Source: Spirosoma arboris (GTDB lineage: Bacteria; Bacteroidota; Bacteroidia; Cytophagales; Spirosomataceae). From it: a DNA stretch of 64,000 bases. The stretch lies in the NCBI RefSeq assembly GCF_009754945.1, contig NZ_WPIN01000027.1:37067-101066 (forward strand). The letters are read 5' to 3'. The position numbers and the translations under genes were made by a program. The notes below the pieces were generated by a model. The model was not told the DNA's origin, made no database searches, and saw nothing but the letters and a program-made list of their open reading frames with translations. Below, one piece after another: positions 1-9,265 of this stretch; position 1 is the stretch's first letter; every line of letters begins with the position of its first letter.

Positions 1-619
1 AATCCAGCAGCCGCACTATAAAATTCTTCAATGAGTTGTGCTTCACTATTTTCACTAAGCGACCATTTTGATAAATGTAATCATCGACCCGGTCACTAAG
101 CGCAGCCTGATAGGTTCCGGCTGTTGTTTTACTGAAGGTAAAATAATCGCCAAAATACTCGGCATAGACCTTATTTCGCCCTAGTGGTTCGTAAAAGTAC
201 AAAAGAGAACTTGAAAAATCAATATTTTGCGTTTCAGTAGCCTGACGTTTGTATTTATACTGGTCAGCGAGGATATCATAGTGATCTCCTTTCCATTCTG
301 TTTTAGACATATAATCACCCCGATTTGTGTGCACCTCAACCGTCGAGAACATCAACTTTTTACCCTCAAATCGGTTAATAACCTTGTAATAAATCTTCAC
401 CGTATAAACCAGCAAATTCACTTTTACATCGCTAATGAGCGTATAGACCGTCTGGTTATCGGCTTGTGGCTGGCGAACGGCAGTCATTGTACCGACGCGA
501 ATTCCGGCAATTTCAATCGCATAATGATGCGTTTCGGCAGGGGCAATTTCGGTGGTCGTTTGCGCTTGTAAGCAGGACCAATAGATACAAAAAATTAATA
601 CCAATAACGATTTCTTCAC
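1..619 (-). CDS. Secreted DUF6134-like protein, truncated by the window edge
   Basis: An open frame runs from a GTG at 619-617 to the left edge without a stop, giving about 206 residues; the C-terminus lies outside the window. The N-terminus MKKSLLVLIFCIYWSCLQAQ (start read as Met) is a clear Sec signal peptide ending in AQ. The mature part holds YAIEIAGIRVGTM and then mostly beta-strand-like sequence with many Tyr and Lys residues, which resembles secreted DUF6134 proteins of Bacteroidota; that family call is from memory. No catalytic motif is visible. It is divergent from the hexosaminidase gene starting at 720, so the roughly 100 bp between them should hold both promoters. The reading frame and signal peptide make the gene real; the function is unknown. 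Confidence 0.75.
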   Translation of the reverse strand, partial: MKKSLLVLIFCIYWSCLQAQTTTEIAPAETHHYAIEIAGIRVGTMTAVRQPQADNQTVYTLISDVKVNLLVYTVKIYYKVINRFEGKKLMFSTVEVHTNRGDYMSKTEWKGDHYDILADQYKYKRQATETQNIDFSSSLLYFYEPLGRNKVYAEYFGDYFTFSKTTAGTYQAALSDRVDDYIYQNGRLVKIVKHNSLKNFIVRLLD

Positions 620-719
620 GTACCAAAATGAGTTGTTTAACCAGCGTACAACAAGGTTCAGTCGTTTGTACGTTTATAGATTGAATTGGCAAGTTAATAG
701 CCAGTCACAAAATTTTCCT

Positions 720-3113
720 ATGCTTACCCGCTTATTGTTTATTGCCGCGCTTAGTTTACAACTTCTGTCCGCCCATTGCCAATCTACCGATCGCTATACG
801 ATTATTCCTCGTCCGGCCCAGCTCGAACCTCGTGTTGGCGAATTCATTGTTAGTCAACATACAACGGTTATGGTGCCATTTGCGCAGGCCGACCTGAAAG
901 CCATTGCCGAATCGTTTGCACAACAGATTAACCATAGCACGGGTATAAGCCTTATGGTACGAAACCTTGACAAGACACCCCAATCAGGCCAGAACGCAAG
1001 GGCGAACTTGATTCAATTTTTGCCTTTGCGCGATACAACCATGGGCGACGAAGGCTACCATCTTGATGTAACGCCCCAATTTGTAACTATTGAAGCTGCC
1101 AGCCCAAAAGGTTTTTTCTACGCGGTTCAAACGCTGTATCAGCTCCTTCCACCGGCTGTATTGGGCAAGGAGCGCGGAGCTAGTAGCATGGGATCGTTAA
1201 TTGTTCCTGCTCCAAGTTCCTTGCCCCCTGTTTTACTCATTCCCGCCTGTCGAATTCAGGATAAACCACGCTATAGTTATCGAGGTATGAATCTGGATGT
1301 TAGCCGGCATTTCTTTTCCGTGGCGTTTATCAAGAAGTATCTTGATCTGATGGCGCTACATAAATTCAACAATTTCCACTGGCATCTAACTGATGATCAG
1401 GGCTGGCGCATCGAAATCAAAAAGTATCCTAAGCTAACACAAATCGGCTCCCGTCGACGCGAAACGCTTGTAGGACATTACGATGATTTCGATCCACAAG
1501 TGTTTGATGGTAAGCCATATAATGAATTTTACACCCAAGACGAAATCCGCGATGTTGTACGCTATGCAGCGACGAAGTATATCAATGTAATACCGGAAAT
1601 TGAACTACCCGGCCATGCGCTGGCTGCACTGGCATCTTATCCCGAACTAGCTTGTACAACGGGCCCGTATCAGGTAGCGACGAAATGGGGGGTGTTCGAT
1701 GATGTATTCTGCCCAACGGAAAAAACATTTACGTTTTTACAAGATGTACTAACCGAGGTAATGGAGTTGTTTCCGAGCAAGTACATTCATATTGGGGGCG
1801 ATGAATGTCCGAAGACCGTCTGGCATAAAAGTGTGTTTTGCCAGCAGCTTATGAAACGGGAGAAGCTCAAAAATGAAAATCAGCTTCAGAGTTATATCAT
1901 TACCCGGATTGATAAGTTCGTAACCTCCAAAGGGCGCCGAATTATTGGCTGGGATGAGATTTTGCAGGGTGGCTTATCGCCCAATGCAACGGTGATGAGC
2001 TGGCGTGGTATTAACGGTGGCATAGAGGCTGCCAAACAACACCATGACGTGATTATGACACCCGGCCAGTTCTGCTATCTCAATTTTTATCAGGGCGATA
2101 TAGCCCAGGAACCAACCGCTTTCGGTGGCTCGCTCCCGATAGCCAAGGTGTATTCGTATGACCCAACACCAGCGAACCTGTCGCCTACCGAAGCAGTCTA
2201 TATTTTGGGGGCACAGGGAAATGTCTGGACAGAATACATTGCTACGCCAGACCAGGCCGAATACATGATTTGGCCACGTGCCGCTGCTATGGCCGAGGTT
2301 GTCTGGACTCCCTTAGCGCTGAAAAATTATGACGACTTTGCCCGCCGTTTGCCAACACACTTCGAACGGTTATCCAATTTGAATGTCAACTATGCGCGCA
2401 CTTTCTACGACGCGCTTCCGGCGGCTAAACCAACTCCTGATGGACGAGTAGAAGTTACCCTGTCTCCAAGTAATCTATCCCCTGAAATTCACTATACGCT
2501 GGATGGCAGCATTCCGTCGGGCGAATCACCTCGCTACGAAAATCCATTTATGCTCGCCCGGTCAACGAAGGTTCGGATTGCTACATTTCAGAATGGGAAA
2601 CCACTCAGTCAATTAGCCAAAATAGATAAGGAATATCTTGTTTCGAAAGCAACGGGGAAATCATATACGTTATTGAATGCCCCGATCGGTAGTAGGCCCG
2701 ACCGAAATTACAGTCTGACCGACGGGACAACCGGCGGCATCGGCGGGTACGAAATAGCAGGTGTAGTAGCCTTTAAAAATGATCTTAACGCTGTAATTGA
2801 CCTCGGAAAACCAGAACTGGTGGAAAGCGTTCGGATTGGGTTTCTGAAATATACTGCGAAGAATATATGCCTGCCTAAACAAGTTGAAATTTCAATTTCA
2901 GAAGACGGCAAGATATTTAAACCCGCATTGACAGCTCGAACAAATGCTGCCGAAAGCGGCAAACGAGCCGTTGTTCGACTTCCCTTTGACTTTACGGCTA
3001 CAACCGCCCGTTACATTCGAATCATCGCCCGAAATGTGGGTCGAGTACCAGCAGGGCTGCGTTATCCGGGCAAACCTGCCCAGTTGGGCGTTGACGAAAT
3101 TGAAGTGAGGTAG
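720..3113 (+). CDS. Beta-N-acetylhexosaminidase, glycoside hydrolase family 20
   Basis: This 797-residue exported enzyme should remove terminal beta-linked GlcNAc or GalNAc from glycans. The ATG at 720 is preferred over an in-frame ATG at 633 because it places a signal peptide (MLTRLLFIAALSLQLLSAHC) at the very start; LLSAHC could also be a lipobox. The GH20b-like N-terminal domain is followed by the catalytic barrel with HWHLTDDQGWRIEIKKYPKL and the Asp-Glu pair in HIGGDECPKTVWH. The C-terminal part carries a chitobiase-type module (IHYTLDGSIPSG) and a discoidin-like beta-sandwich after residue 650. It lies 62 bp ahead of an alpha-galactosidase, so the two probably form a glycan-degradation pair. 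The substrate cannot be fixed from sequence. Confidence 0.93.
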   Translation: MLTRLLFIAALSLQLLSAHCQSTDRYTIIPRPAQLEPRVGEFIVSQHTTVMVPFAQADLKAIAESFAQQINHSTGISLMVRNLDKTPQSGQNARANLIQFLPLRDTTMGDEGYHLDVTPQFVTIEAASPKGFFYAVQTLYQLLPPAVLGKERGASSMGSLIVPAPSSLPPVLLIPACRIQDKPRYSYRGMNLDVSRHFFSVAFIKKYLDLMALHKFNNFHWHLTDDQGWRIEIKKYPKLTQIGSRRRETLVGHYDDFDPQVFDGKPYNEFYTQDEIRDVVRYAATKYINVIPEIELPGHALAALASYPELACTTGPYQVATKWGVFDDVFCPTEKTFTFLQDVLTEVMELFPSKYIHIGGDECPKTVWHKSVFCQQLMKREKLKNENQLQSYIITRIDKFVTSKGRRIIGWDEILQGGLSPNATVMSWRGINGGIEAAKQHHDVIMTPGQFCYLNFYQGDIAQEPTAFGGSLPIAKVYSYDPTPANLSPTEAVYILGAQGNVWTEYIATPDQAEYMIWPRAAAMAEVVWTPLALKNYDDFARRLPTHFERLSNLNVNYARTFYDALPAAKPTPDGRVEVTLSPSNLSPEIHYTLDGSIPSGESPRYENPFMLARSTKVRIATFQNGKPLSQLAKIDKEYLVSKATGKSYTLLNAPIGSRPDRNYSLTDGTTGGIGGYEIAGVVAFKNDLNAVIDLGKPELVESVRIGFLKYTAKNICLPKQVEISISEDGKIFKPALTARTNAAESGKRAVVRLPFDFTATTARYIRIIARNVGRVPAGLRYPGKPAQLGVDEIEVR

Positions 3114-3175
3114 TTTACAGGCGAAATGATACTATGTCAGGATTTGCCTATTTTGCGCTACTAAACTCCTCAGAC

Positions 3176-5368
3176 ATGCAACGGGCCTACCTGCTCTTAT
3201 CATTTATTTTCGGCATGGCATTGCTAACACAAGCCGCACCCGGCGACAGCCATATCGCCATTGAAACCCAACAAACGGCACTGGTTATCCGAATAGACAA
3301 AGACCAAACACCAACCATTATCCATCTTGGCCCAAGGCTTCAAAAGGCCGCTGAATATGCAGCTATCTCTGGAAATGGAAAACGGGGCGAAGACTATACG
3401 GGTATTTACAACTCGGTATACACGCCAGCCGGTGGCCGCAATTTGCTGGAACCTGCCATTCAGGTTACCCATGCCGATGGAAATCCTTCGCTCGACCTTA
3501 AATACGTTCGGCATGAAACACAGTCGCTGGCCGATGGCGTCATACTCACCAAAATCTACCTAAAAGATCCACAGTACCCATTTGAGGTAATGCTTTACTA
3601 CAAAGCATACCAAAAAGAGGATGTCATTGAGCAATGGTCGTCGATCCGACATACCGAAAAGAAGCCAATAACGCTACAAAAATATGCATCGGCCAACCTC
3701 TACATTCCTGCCCAAAATTACTACCTGACTCATTTTCACGGCGATTGGGCGAATGAAATGAATCCGTCTGAAGTGCTACTTACCGAGGGCATTAAAGTGC
3801 TGGACTCCAAGTTGGGTACACGAGCCGATTTGTTTCAGCCGCCGTCGTTTCTGGTAGCACTCAATCAACCGGCGGAGGAAGATCAGGGCGAGGTCATTGC
3901 CGGTACCCTGTCCTGGTCGGGTAATTATCAGCTAGCGTTTGAGGTTGATCCGTTGCATAATCTACGCATTCTGCCCGGAATAAACCCTTATGCATCGGCC
4001 TATACGCTAGCGCCTGGAACTGATTTTACGACGCCTTCTTTCCTGTTCACCTATTCAAATAAAGGCAAAGGTGGTGCCAGTCGCAGTCTGCACCGGTGGG
4101 CACGTAAACACCGTATTCCACAAGGGCAAGGCAATCGCCTGACGCTCCTGAACAACTGGGAAGCAACCTACTTCGATTTTAACGAAGAAAAGTTAAGCGC
4201 ACTTTTCAAAGACGGCAAAAAGCTTGGCGTCGATTTATTCCTGCTCGATGATGGCTGGTTTGGCAACAAATACCCTCGAAACGACGATCATGCAGGACTA
4301 GGCGACTGGCAGGAAAACGTCAAAAAATTACCTCATGGACTCGGCTATCTGGTAAAAGATGCCGAAAGTGCAGGCGTTAAATTCGGCATCTGGCTGGAAC
4401 CCGAAATGGTCAGTCCGAAAAGCGAACTCTACGAAAAACACCCCGACTGGGTTCTTAAACTGCCAAATCGCCAGGAATATTATTTTCGAAATCAGTTGGT
4501 ACTCGATTTATCGAACCCCAAAGTGCAGGACTTTGTGTTTGGGTTGGTGAACGATCTGCTCACTAAAAATCCAACACTGGACTATATTAAATGGGACTGT
4601 AACGCCGTCGTTTACAACGCCTACTCAGCTACAAATCCAAACCAGTCAAACCTCTATGTCGATTATGTGCATGGACTTTACAAGGTATTGGAGCGGCTCC
4701 GGGCAAAGTACCCTACCCTGCCTATGATGCTCTGTTCTGGTGGCGGTGGTCGCGTAGACTACGGTGCTCTACAATACTTTACAGAATACTGGCCCAGCGA
4801 TAATACCGATGCGCTTGAGCGAATATTCATTCAATGGAACTACTCCTATTTCTTTCCGGCCATCGCGAGTTGCAATCACATTACCGATTGGGGAAAACAA
4901 CCCATCAAGTTCAGAACAGACGTAGCGATGATGGGCAAAATCGGCTACGACATTGTCGTAAGCAAACTAACCGAACCAGAATTGCAATTCAGTCAGGAGG
5001 CACTAAAAACGTATGATCGGGTCAAAACCGTCATTTGGCAGGGCGACCAGTTTAGGCTAGCCTCTCCTTATACGAATGATGTAGCATCGGCCATGTTCGT
5101 TAGTGAAAGCCAGGACCGAGCCGTATGGTTTACTTATCTGGTTAACAGTCGTTATAAAGCAGGTAGTGTTGCGCCCATTAAATTGAAAGGACTGAATCCC
5201 GAAAAGACTTATAAAATTCAGGAACTGAATGTTTATCCGGGTACTCGGTCGGCAATTAACTCATCCACAGCAACGTATTCAGGCAACTATTTAATGACCA
5301 TTGGCTTTAATCCACAAGTAGACACCCGCCGAACGAGTGTGGTGCTGGAAGTAACAGAAGCGAAATAG
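3176..5368 (+). CDS. Alpha-galactosidase, glycoside hydrolase family 36
   Basis: This 730-residue exported enzyme should hydrolyse terminal alpha-1,6-galactosides such as melibiose or raffinose-type sugars. I start it at the ATG at 3176 because the signal peptide MQRAYLLLSFIFGMALLTQA begins there; an in-frame ATG at 3134 would add 14 residues. GH36 landmarks are in order: NNWEATYFDFNEEK, LFLLDDGWFGNKY, GIWLEPEMVSP, YIKWDCN (nucleophile Asp), MLCSGGGGRVDYG and WPSDNTDALERI (acid/base Asp in SDNTDA). Length matches the family. It follows the hexosaminidase gene on the same strand. The stop codon is followed after one base by an 83-nt perfect hairpin. Confidence 0.95.
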   Translation: MQRAYLLLSFIFGMALLTQAAPGDSHIAIETQQTALVIRIDKDQTPTIIHLGPRLQKAAEYAAISGNGKRGEDYTGIYNSVYTPAGGRNLLEPAIQVTHADGNPSLDLKYVRHETQSLADGVILTKIYLKDPQYPFEVMLYYKAYQKEDVIEQWSSIRHTEKKPITLQKYASANLYIPAQNYYLTHFHGDWANEMNPSEVLLTEGIKVLDSKLGTRADLFQPPSFLVALNQPAEEDQGEVIAGTLSWSGNYQLAFEVDPLHNLRILPGINPYASAYTLAPGTDFTTPSFLFTYSNKGKGGASRSLHRWARKHRIPQGQGNRLTLLNNWEATYFDFNEEKLSALFKDGKKLGVDLFLLDDGWFGNKYPRNDDHAGLGDWQENVKKLPHGLGYLVKDAESAGVKFGIWLEPEMVSPKSELYEKHPDWVLKLPNRQEYYFRNQLVLDLSNPKVQDFVFGLVNDLLTKNPTLDYIKWDCNAVVYNAYSATNPNQSNLYVDYVHGLYKVLERLRAKYPTLPMMLCSGGGGRVDYGALQYFTEYWPSDNTDALERIFIQWNYSYFFPAIASCNHITDWGKQPIKFRTDVAMMGKIGYDIVVSKLTEPELQFSQEALKTYDRVKTVIWQGDQFRLASPYTNDVASAMFVSESQDRAVWFTYLVNSRYKAGSVAPIKLKGLNPEKTYKIQELNVYPGTRSAINSSTATYSGNYLMTIGFNPQVDTRRTSVVLEVTEAK

Positions 5369-5369
5369 T

Positions 5370-5452
5370 CCATCTAGTTGAAGGGCGGTTTACACCATAC
5401 GCCATTTCTTGGAGAAATGGCGTATGGTGTAAACCGCCCTTCAACTAGATGG
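5370..5452. repeat. Perfect 40-bp inverted repeat with TGG loop
   Basis: Positions 5370-5409 are the exact reverse complement of 5413-5452, with only TGG (5410-5412) between. It starts one base after the alpha-galactosidase stop. The stem is much longer than an ordinary intrinsic terminator, and there is no downstream T tract on the plus strand. The same design (long perfect stem, TGG loop) recurs at 33758-33834. It may act as a transcript end or as a dispersed repetitive element. Confidence 0.9.
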
Positions 5453-5509
5453 CAAAGTAAGTAGTCTAACATAAGACCTATCTTTCAGCTAATGAGCTAA
5501 CGTGGTTTT

Positions 5510-7168
5510 ATGCACCAGGACACAGATGTTATCATTATTGGGGCAGGGCTGGCAGGGTTAGTGGCGGCTGCTGAGCTTGCGGATGCAGGAAAGCGAGTTC
5601 TGATCGTTGACCAGGAGCCTGAGCAGAACATGGGTGGACAAGCCTTCTGGTCATTCGGAGGGTTGTTTTTAGTAGATACTCCAGAACAGCGTCGACTGAA
5701 AATTCGCGATTCGTATGAGCTAGCTCTGAGTGACTGGATGGGCAGTGCCGCCTTTGATCGGCCTGAAGATTATTGGCCAAAAAAATGGGCAGAAGCCTAT
5801 GTTACGTTTGCGGCTGGCGAAAAACGATCCTGGTTGCATCAACAGGGGCTTCGGTTCTTTCCTGTAGTCGGCTGGGCCGAACGGGGTGGTTATGGCGCTA
5901 TCGGCCACGGTAATTCAGTCCCCCGTTTTCATATCACCTGGGGCACCGGCCCGAGCGTATTGGCCCCTTTCGAGCACCGTGTTCGGGAAGCAGTAAAACG
6001 CGGCTTGATTACGTTAAAATTCCGCCACCGGGTCAATGAACTGCTATTAACCAATGGGACTGCTGAAGGCATTCGGGGAGATATTCTGGAACCTAGCCCG
6101 GTGAAGCGTGGAGAGAAAAGCTCGCGCATGGTTGTGGGGGAATTTGCGTTTCACGCTCAGGTGGTCATTGTCACGTCAGGCGGCATCGGGGCCAACCACG
6201 ACCTGGTTCGTCAGAACTGGCCGGAGCGGTTAGGTAAGCCTCCCAAACATATGCTTTCGGGTGTGCCGGAGCATGTAGATGGACGAATGCTGGCGATCGC
6301 CGAAACTGCCGGTGCTAATCTCATCAATCGCGACCGAATGTGGCATTATACCGAAGGTATCCAAAACTGGGCACCTATCTGGCCTCAACATGGTATTCGT
6401 ATCTTACCCGGCCCTTCGTCTATGTGGTTCGATGCCTGCGGCAATCGCCTGCCTGTTCCTCTATTTCCAGGTTTCGATACGTTGGGCACGCTCCAACATA
6501 TCATGCAGACAGGTCATGATTATACCTGGTTTGTGCTAAATCAGTCCATCATTCGAAAGGAATTCGCGCTGTCTGGTTCAGAGCAAAATCCGGACTTAAC
6601 CAATAAAAACTGGCGCCAGGTGATGGGGCGTGCCGTTGGCAAATCAGCGCCTGCCCCGGTAGAAGCCTTCAAAAATCAGGGGGTCGATTTCATTGTGAAA
6701 AACAAGCTGCCTGATCTCGTAGCAGGTATGAACGCACTCATAGGGGAAAACCGCATTGATTTAACCGCTCTGGAACGTGAGATTGTCGCCCGAGATCGTC
6801 AGATTCTCAACCCATTCTGCAAGGATTCGCAGATTACAGCCATTCGGGGCGCGCGCCACTACCTCGGAGATCGACTAATTCGCACAGCGAAACCGCATCA
6901 ATTACTCGACCCATCTGCAGGGCCACTAATTGCTGTTCGCTTGCACATACTAACTCGCAAGACGCTGGGCGGCCTCCAAACCGACTTATCTAGCCGTGTG
7001 CTGGGCATCAATGGTGAACCTATTCCTGGCTTATATGCAGCCGGTGAAGTAGCCGGATTCGGTGGTGGCGGTATGCATGGTTACCGGGCCTTAGAAGGAA
7101 CATTTCTGGGTGGTTGTATCTTTTCAGGACGCACAGCGGGTCGGGCAGCAGCTGCAGAGATTGGGTAA
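5510..7168 (+). CDS. FAD-binding dehydrogenase, fumarate reductase/ketosteroid dehydrogenase-like
   Basis: This 552-residue flavoprotein opens with the dinucleotide-binding motif DVIIIGAGLAGLVAAAELAD and an acidic residue ending strand 2 (VLIVDQE), and ends with the second FAD loop around LYAAGEVAGFGGGGMHGYRA, where a bound flavin contacts the protein. MGGQAFWSFGGLF matches the substrate-domain hinge of the FAD_binding_2 group (flavocytochrome c fumarate reductase and 3-ketosteroid dehydrogenases). No signal peptide is seen, so it is probably cytoplasmic. It stands alone, 141 bp past the galactosidase. The oxidised substrate is unknown; the naming as a generic FAD-binding dehydrogenase is safe, a steroid role is not. 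Confidence 0.85.
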   Translation: MHQDTDVIIIGAGLAGLVAAAELADAGKRVLIVDQEPEQNMGGQAFWSFGGLFLVDTPEQRRLKIRDSYELALSDWMGSAAFDRPEDYWPKKWAEAYVTFAAGEKRSWLHQQGLRFFPVVGWAERGGYGAIGHGNSVPRFHITWGTGPSVLAPFEHRVREAVKRGLITLKFRHRVNELLLTNGTAEGIRGDILEPSPVKRGEKSSRMVVGEFAFHAQVVIVTSGGIGANHDLVRQNWPERLGKPPKHMLSGVPEHVDGRMLAIAETAGANLINRDRMWHYTEGIQNWAPIWPQHGIRILPGPSSMWFDACGNRLPVPLFPGFDTLGTLQHIMQTGHDYTWFVLNQSIIRKEFALSGSEQNPDLTNKNWRQVMGRAVGKSAPAPVEAFKNQGVDFIVKNKLPDLVAGMNALIGENRIDLTALEREIVARDRQILNPFCKDSQITAIRGARHYLGDRLIRTAKPHQLLDPSAGPLIAVRLHILTRKTLGGLQTDLSSRVLGINGEPIPGLYAAGEVAGFGGGGMHGYRALEGTFLGGCIFSGRTAGRAAAAEIG

Positions 7169-7255
7169 TTAACACTAGTACATTACTCAAACTAAAGCGC
7201 TTACAAAATCAGCAATTATGTGTTACTACGAAAAACAACATATTTTAAGTTTGAA

Positions 7256-7672
7256 ATGGATCAACAAGAAAGTATATGGATTGGACCAGATAAATACATT
7301 AAATGGATTGAGTTTGATCCAAGCAATGAGCCTAAAATAGAAATAGATTCTAGGGGCCCATTATATGAGTTATATAACATAAAAGACCCATTAAGTCAGC
7401 TATGGAGTAAAACTGAAACCCAATGTGCAGTTGATTGTTGTGGTATTAACGCTCACCGGTTTTGGCCTGAAGACATAAAAAAAGCGACTCAATATCTTGA
7501 CAAATTAACTCTACTAGAGCAACTCAATGAGGTGAAGAAGCGCTTGTTAGACAGTAATGAACAAGTGGTTGTTTACTATCGGCTGAATCAACTTTTTGAG
7601 AAATCAACCTTTTTAGCGCTAATTAACTATTTATTAAAAGAGATAGAGAGAAACCTCAATCTACCTAATTGA
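7256..7672 (+). CDS. Small conserved protein, possibly DUF6331
   Basis: A 138-residue protein if it starts at the ATG at 7256 (MDQQESIWIGPDKYIKW); an upstream in-frame codon at 7220 would add 12 residues. The central segment ETQCAVDCCGINAHRFWPED, with a paired cysteine motif, resembles DUF6331-type proteins, a call made from memory. The C-terminal half is helical and charged. Base composition here is more AT-rich than in the flanking genes, which could mean recent acquisition. It ends about 165 bp before a terminator hairpin shared with the convergent lipoprotein gene. Function unknown. Confidence 0.65.
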   Translation: MDQQESIWIGPDKYIKWIEFDPSNEPKIEIDSRGPLYELYNIKDPLSQLWSKTETQCAVDCCGINAHRFWPEDIKKATQYLDKLTLLEQLNEVKKRLLDSNEQVVVYYRLNQLFEKSTFLALINYLLKEIERNLNLPN

Positions 7673-7837
7673 GATTACAAAAAGACAACGCTTTTCGGTC
7701 GATATTTATGGTGGTCCAGAATATCAATGGCTTACTGAAGCCCTACCCATGCAGGAATCGCATTCAGATCGACTATGGCTTAGAGCGGGTTTCTATTTTT
7801 GTTTCAGGATAAAGCGATAGCTCATTTCATATTACAA

Positions 7838-7869
7838 AAATGGCCAGTCTCTTCTGAAACTGGCCATTT
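7838..7869. terminator. Bidirectional terminator hairpin
   Basis: Arms 7838-7848 and 7859-7869 pair over 11 bp (AAATGGCCAGT with its complement) around a 10-base loop. A-rich and T-rich flanks on the two sides suit termination of both the plus-strand gene ending at 7672 and the minus-strand lipoprotein gene ending at 7891. Confidence 0.75.
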
Positions 7870-7890
7870 GGCTTACCTACCTACCTTCTT

Positions 7891-8370
7891 CTATCTAATT
7901 CCTACATTGAACGTGCCATCTGTGAGTACTCGTTTTTTAGTACCTGTAACATCATAAGCCGTGAAGCTAAATGTACCGGTTATGTTCGTCGCGGTTTTCG
8001 TCTTAATGGTAACTGTTCCCGTTCCACCGTTAACCGTCGAAAAATCTTCCTTCGCAATGGTCATAGTTGCAAAATTGACATTACTTAAGGTGTAAGTTCC
8101 TTCGGCAACTGTGTTAGGCAAAGCAATGGCCACAATATCACTGGTTTTACTATCGAGACCATAAATGGCATAATAGTTACTGGTACCGGGCGAACTGGCT
8201 AGTGCGTACGCAAAGTCAGGTGTATAGGACTGTCCGTCGATTTTTACCGAAAAGCCTGCCTGTGTTTGTGTCGTGGTCGGCGTAACACTGTCGTCCGATT
8301 TTTTGCTGCATGAGCTTAAGCTAATAAGGGCGGCCATGGCCAGGAAGGAAACAAATTGAGCGATTTTCAT
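7891..8370 (-). CDS. Small secreted lipoprotein, DUF6252-like
   Basis: A 159-residue protein with a textbook lipoprotein signal: MKIAQFVSFLAMAALISLSS followed by the lipid-attachment Cys, then Lys-Lys-Ser-Asp-Asp. A Thr-rich linker leads to a beta-rich domain beginning FSVKIDGQSYTPDFAYA, a pattern seen in Bacteroidota lipoproteins of the DUF6252 type; that family call is tentative. The rest is short Thr/Val strands ending with GTFNVGIR. It is monocistronic between a terminator at 7838-7869 and an open upstream region. It probably sits in the periplasm or on the outer-membrane face. No enzymatic motif. Confidence 0.8.
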   Translation of the reverse strand: MKIAQFVSFLAMAALISLSSCSKKSDDSVTPTTTQTQAGFSVKIDGQSYTPDFAYALASSPGTSNYYAIYGLDSKTSDIVAIALPNTVAEGTYTLSNVNFATMTIAKEDFSTVNGGTGTVTIKTKTATNITGTFSFTAYDVTGTKKRVLTDGTFNVGIR

Positions 8371-8594
8371 GATTGAAATAGAAGTTTTTAAAATGAATAG
8401 TTAAAATCTGATGAGGTTCCTGGCCGTTGAGTGACCATCACTCGGCCCGGTGAAAAAGGAGTGGGTTGGTTGCCCTTTGTTCCTTTGACATGTCAAAACT
8501 ACGACAAGCGGGAGGAGCTTATTGGCGAGACTATACAGCGGGCAGATCTAGCTTTAAAAGCGGAGGGAATGGCTGTAAAAGTGGTTGAAAATTA

Positions 8595-8631
8595 AAACGC
8601 CAGCCAGAGAATGACTCCCTGGCTGGCGTTC
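8595..8631 (-). terminator. Intrinsic terminator downstream of the cupin gene
   Basis: Arms 8596-8607 and 8619-8630 form a 12-bp GC-rich stem (AACGCCAGCCAG and complement) with an 11-base loop. It lies 23 bases past the stop of the minus-strand gene that ends at 8654, with A residues at 8594-8597 that become U in that transcript. Confidence 0.8.
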
Positions 8632-8653
8632 GTTTAAAATAAATCTCGTTAAC

Positions 8654-9265
8654 TTAAGCGTCTATCTTTATTCGCTGGACAATAGCTTTCACGGGCGTGT
8701 CGGAAATAACTCGGACGGTATGTTCAAGATCAATCGGAACTGCCATATAATCGCCCGCTGAGAGTTGCACCAATTCGCCCCCGATAGAGCATTCACAGCG
8801 GCCCTCCAGAATTAGAAAACTCTCGAGTTCATCGTGATGTTCTTCCGGCCTTACCGACTGCCTGACCCACAGTAAAATCTGTTCGATTTTGGCATCTTTA
8901 CGAAGTACATGACCGAACAGATTTTTATAGTTGGCTGGCGGTTGTATAGACGCAACCGTCCGCTCCCATTGACTGGCATCAGAAGAAGTGTTGATAAGCG
9001 GCAGTGCATTTAGATCAAAAGCAAATGCTTCGTCCAATACACCAAGAGCTTTCATAATTTGGCTTTTCAGGCCGGGCCTGGGTATAACAGGTTCGGCAAG
9101 TTCAGAATCGGCCAATGTTTTCATAGCCCAATCCAGCTCAGCCCGAATAGAGGGGTATTTATTCGCTAATCGTTTCACTTCACCCGCTTCGGCAGCACTA
9201 AGTATTCCCAGAGCGTACTGTTCAAGTCGGCCAGATTTTATATATTCCTGTTCGTTAAATTGCAT
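8654..9265 (-). CDS. Anti-sigma-like protein with C-terminal cupin domain (ChrR-type)
   Basis: The 203-residue frame starts best at the ATG at 9265 (MQFNEQEYIKSGRLEQYALG); upstream in-frame residues look spurious. The first 90 residues resemble the N-terminal region of anti-sigma factors (SGRLEQYALGILSAAEAGEV, LDWAMKTLA), without a visible zinc-binding HxxxCxxC motif. Residues 120-200 form a cupin with PEEHHDELESFLILEGRCEC and AGDYMAVPIDLEHTV, whose His and Glu residues could bind a metal. ChrR-like proteins of this layout control an ECF sigma factor in response to stress, but no sigma gene lies next to it. The partner must be elsewhere or absent. Confidence 0.75.
   Translation of the reverse strand: MQFNEQEYIKSGRLEQYALGILSAAEAGEVKRLANKYPSIRAELDWAMKTLADSELAEPVIPRPGLKSQIMKALGVLDEAFAFDLNALPLINTSSDASQWERTVASIQPPANYKNLFGHVLRKDAKIEQILLWVRQSVRPEEHHDELESFLILEGRCECSIGGELVQLSAGDYMAVPIDLEHTVRVISDTPVKAIVQRIKIDA

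Noticed and set aside
633..719. Earlier start of the hexosaminidase gene
   Set aside because: The extra 29 residues would bury the signal peptide; the ATG at 720 is better.
7673..7837. A possible gene fragment after the DUF6331-like gene
   Set aside because: Short stretches look coding-like, but no frame longer than about 40 codons or family match could be supported.
8470..8575. A 32-codon frame near 8488
   Set aside because: Composition and length give no support; it may be chance.
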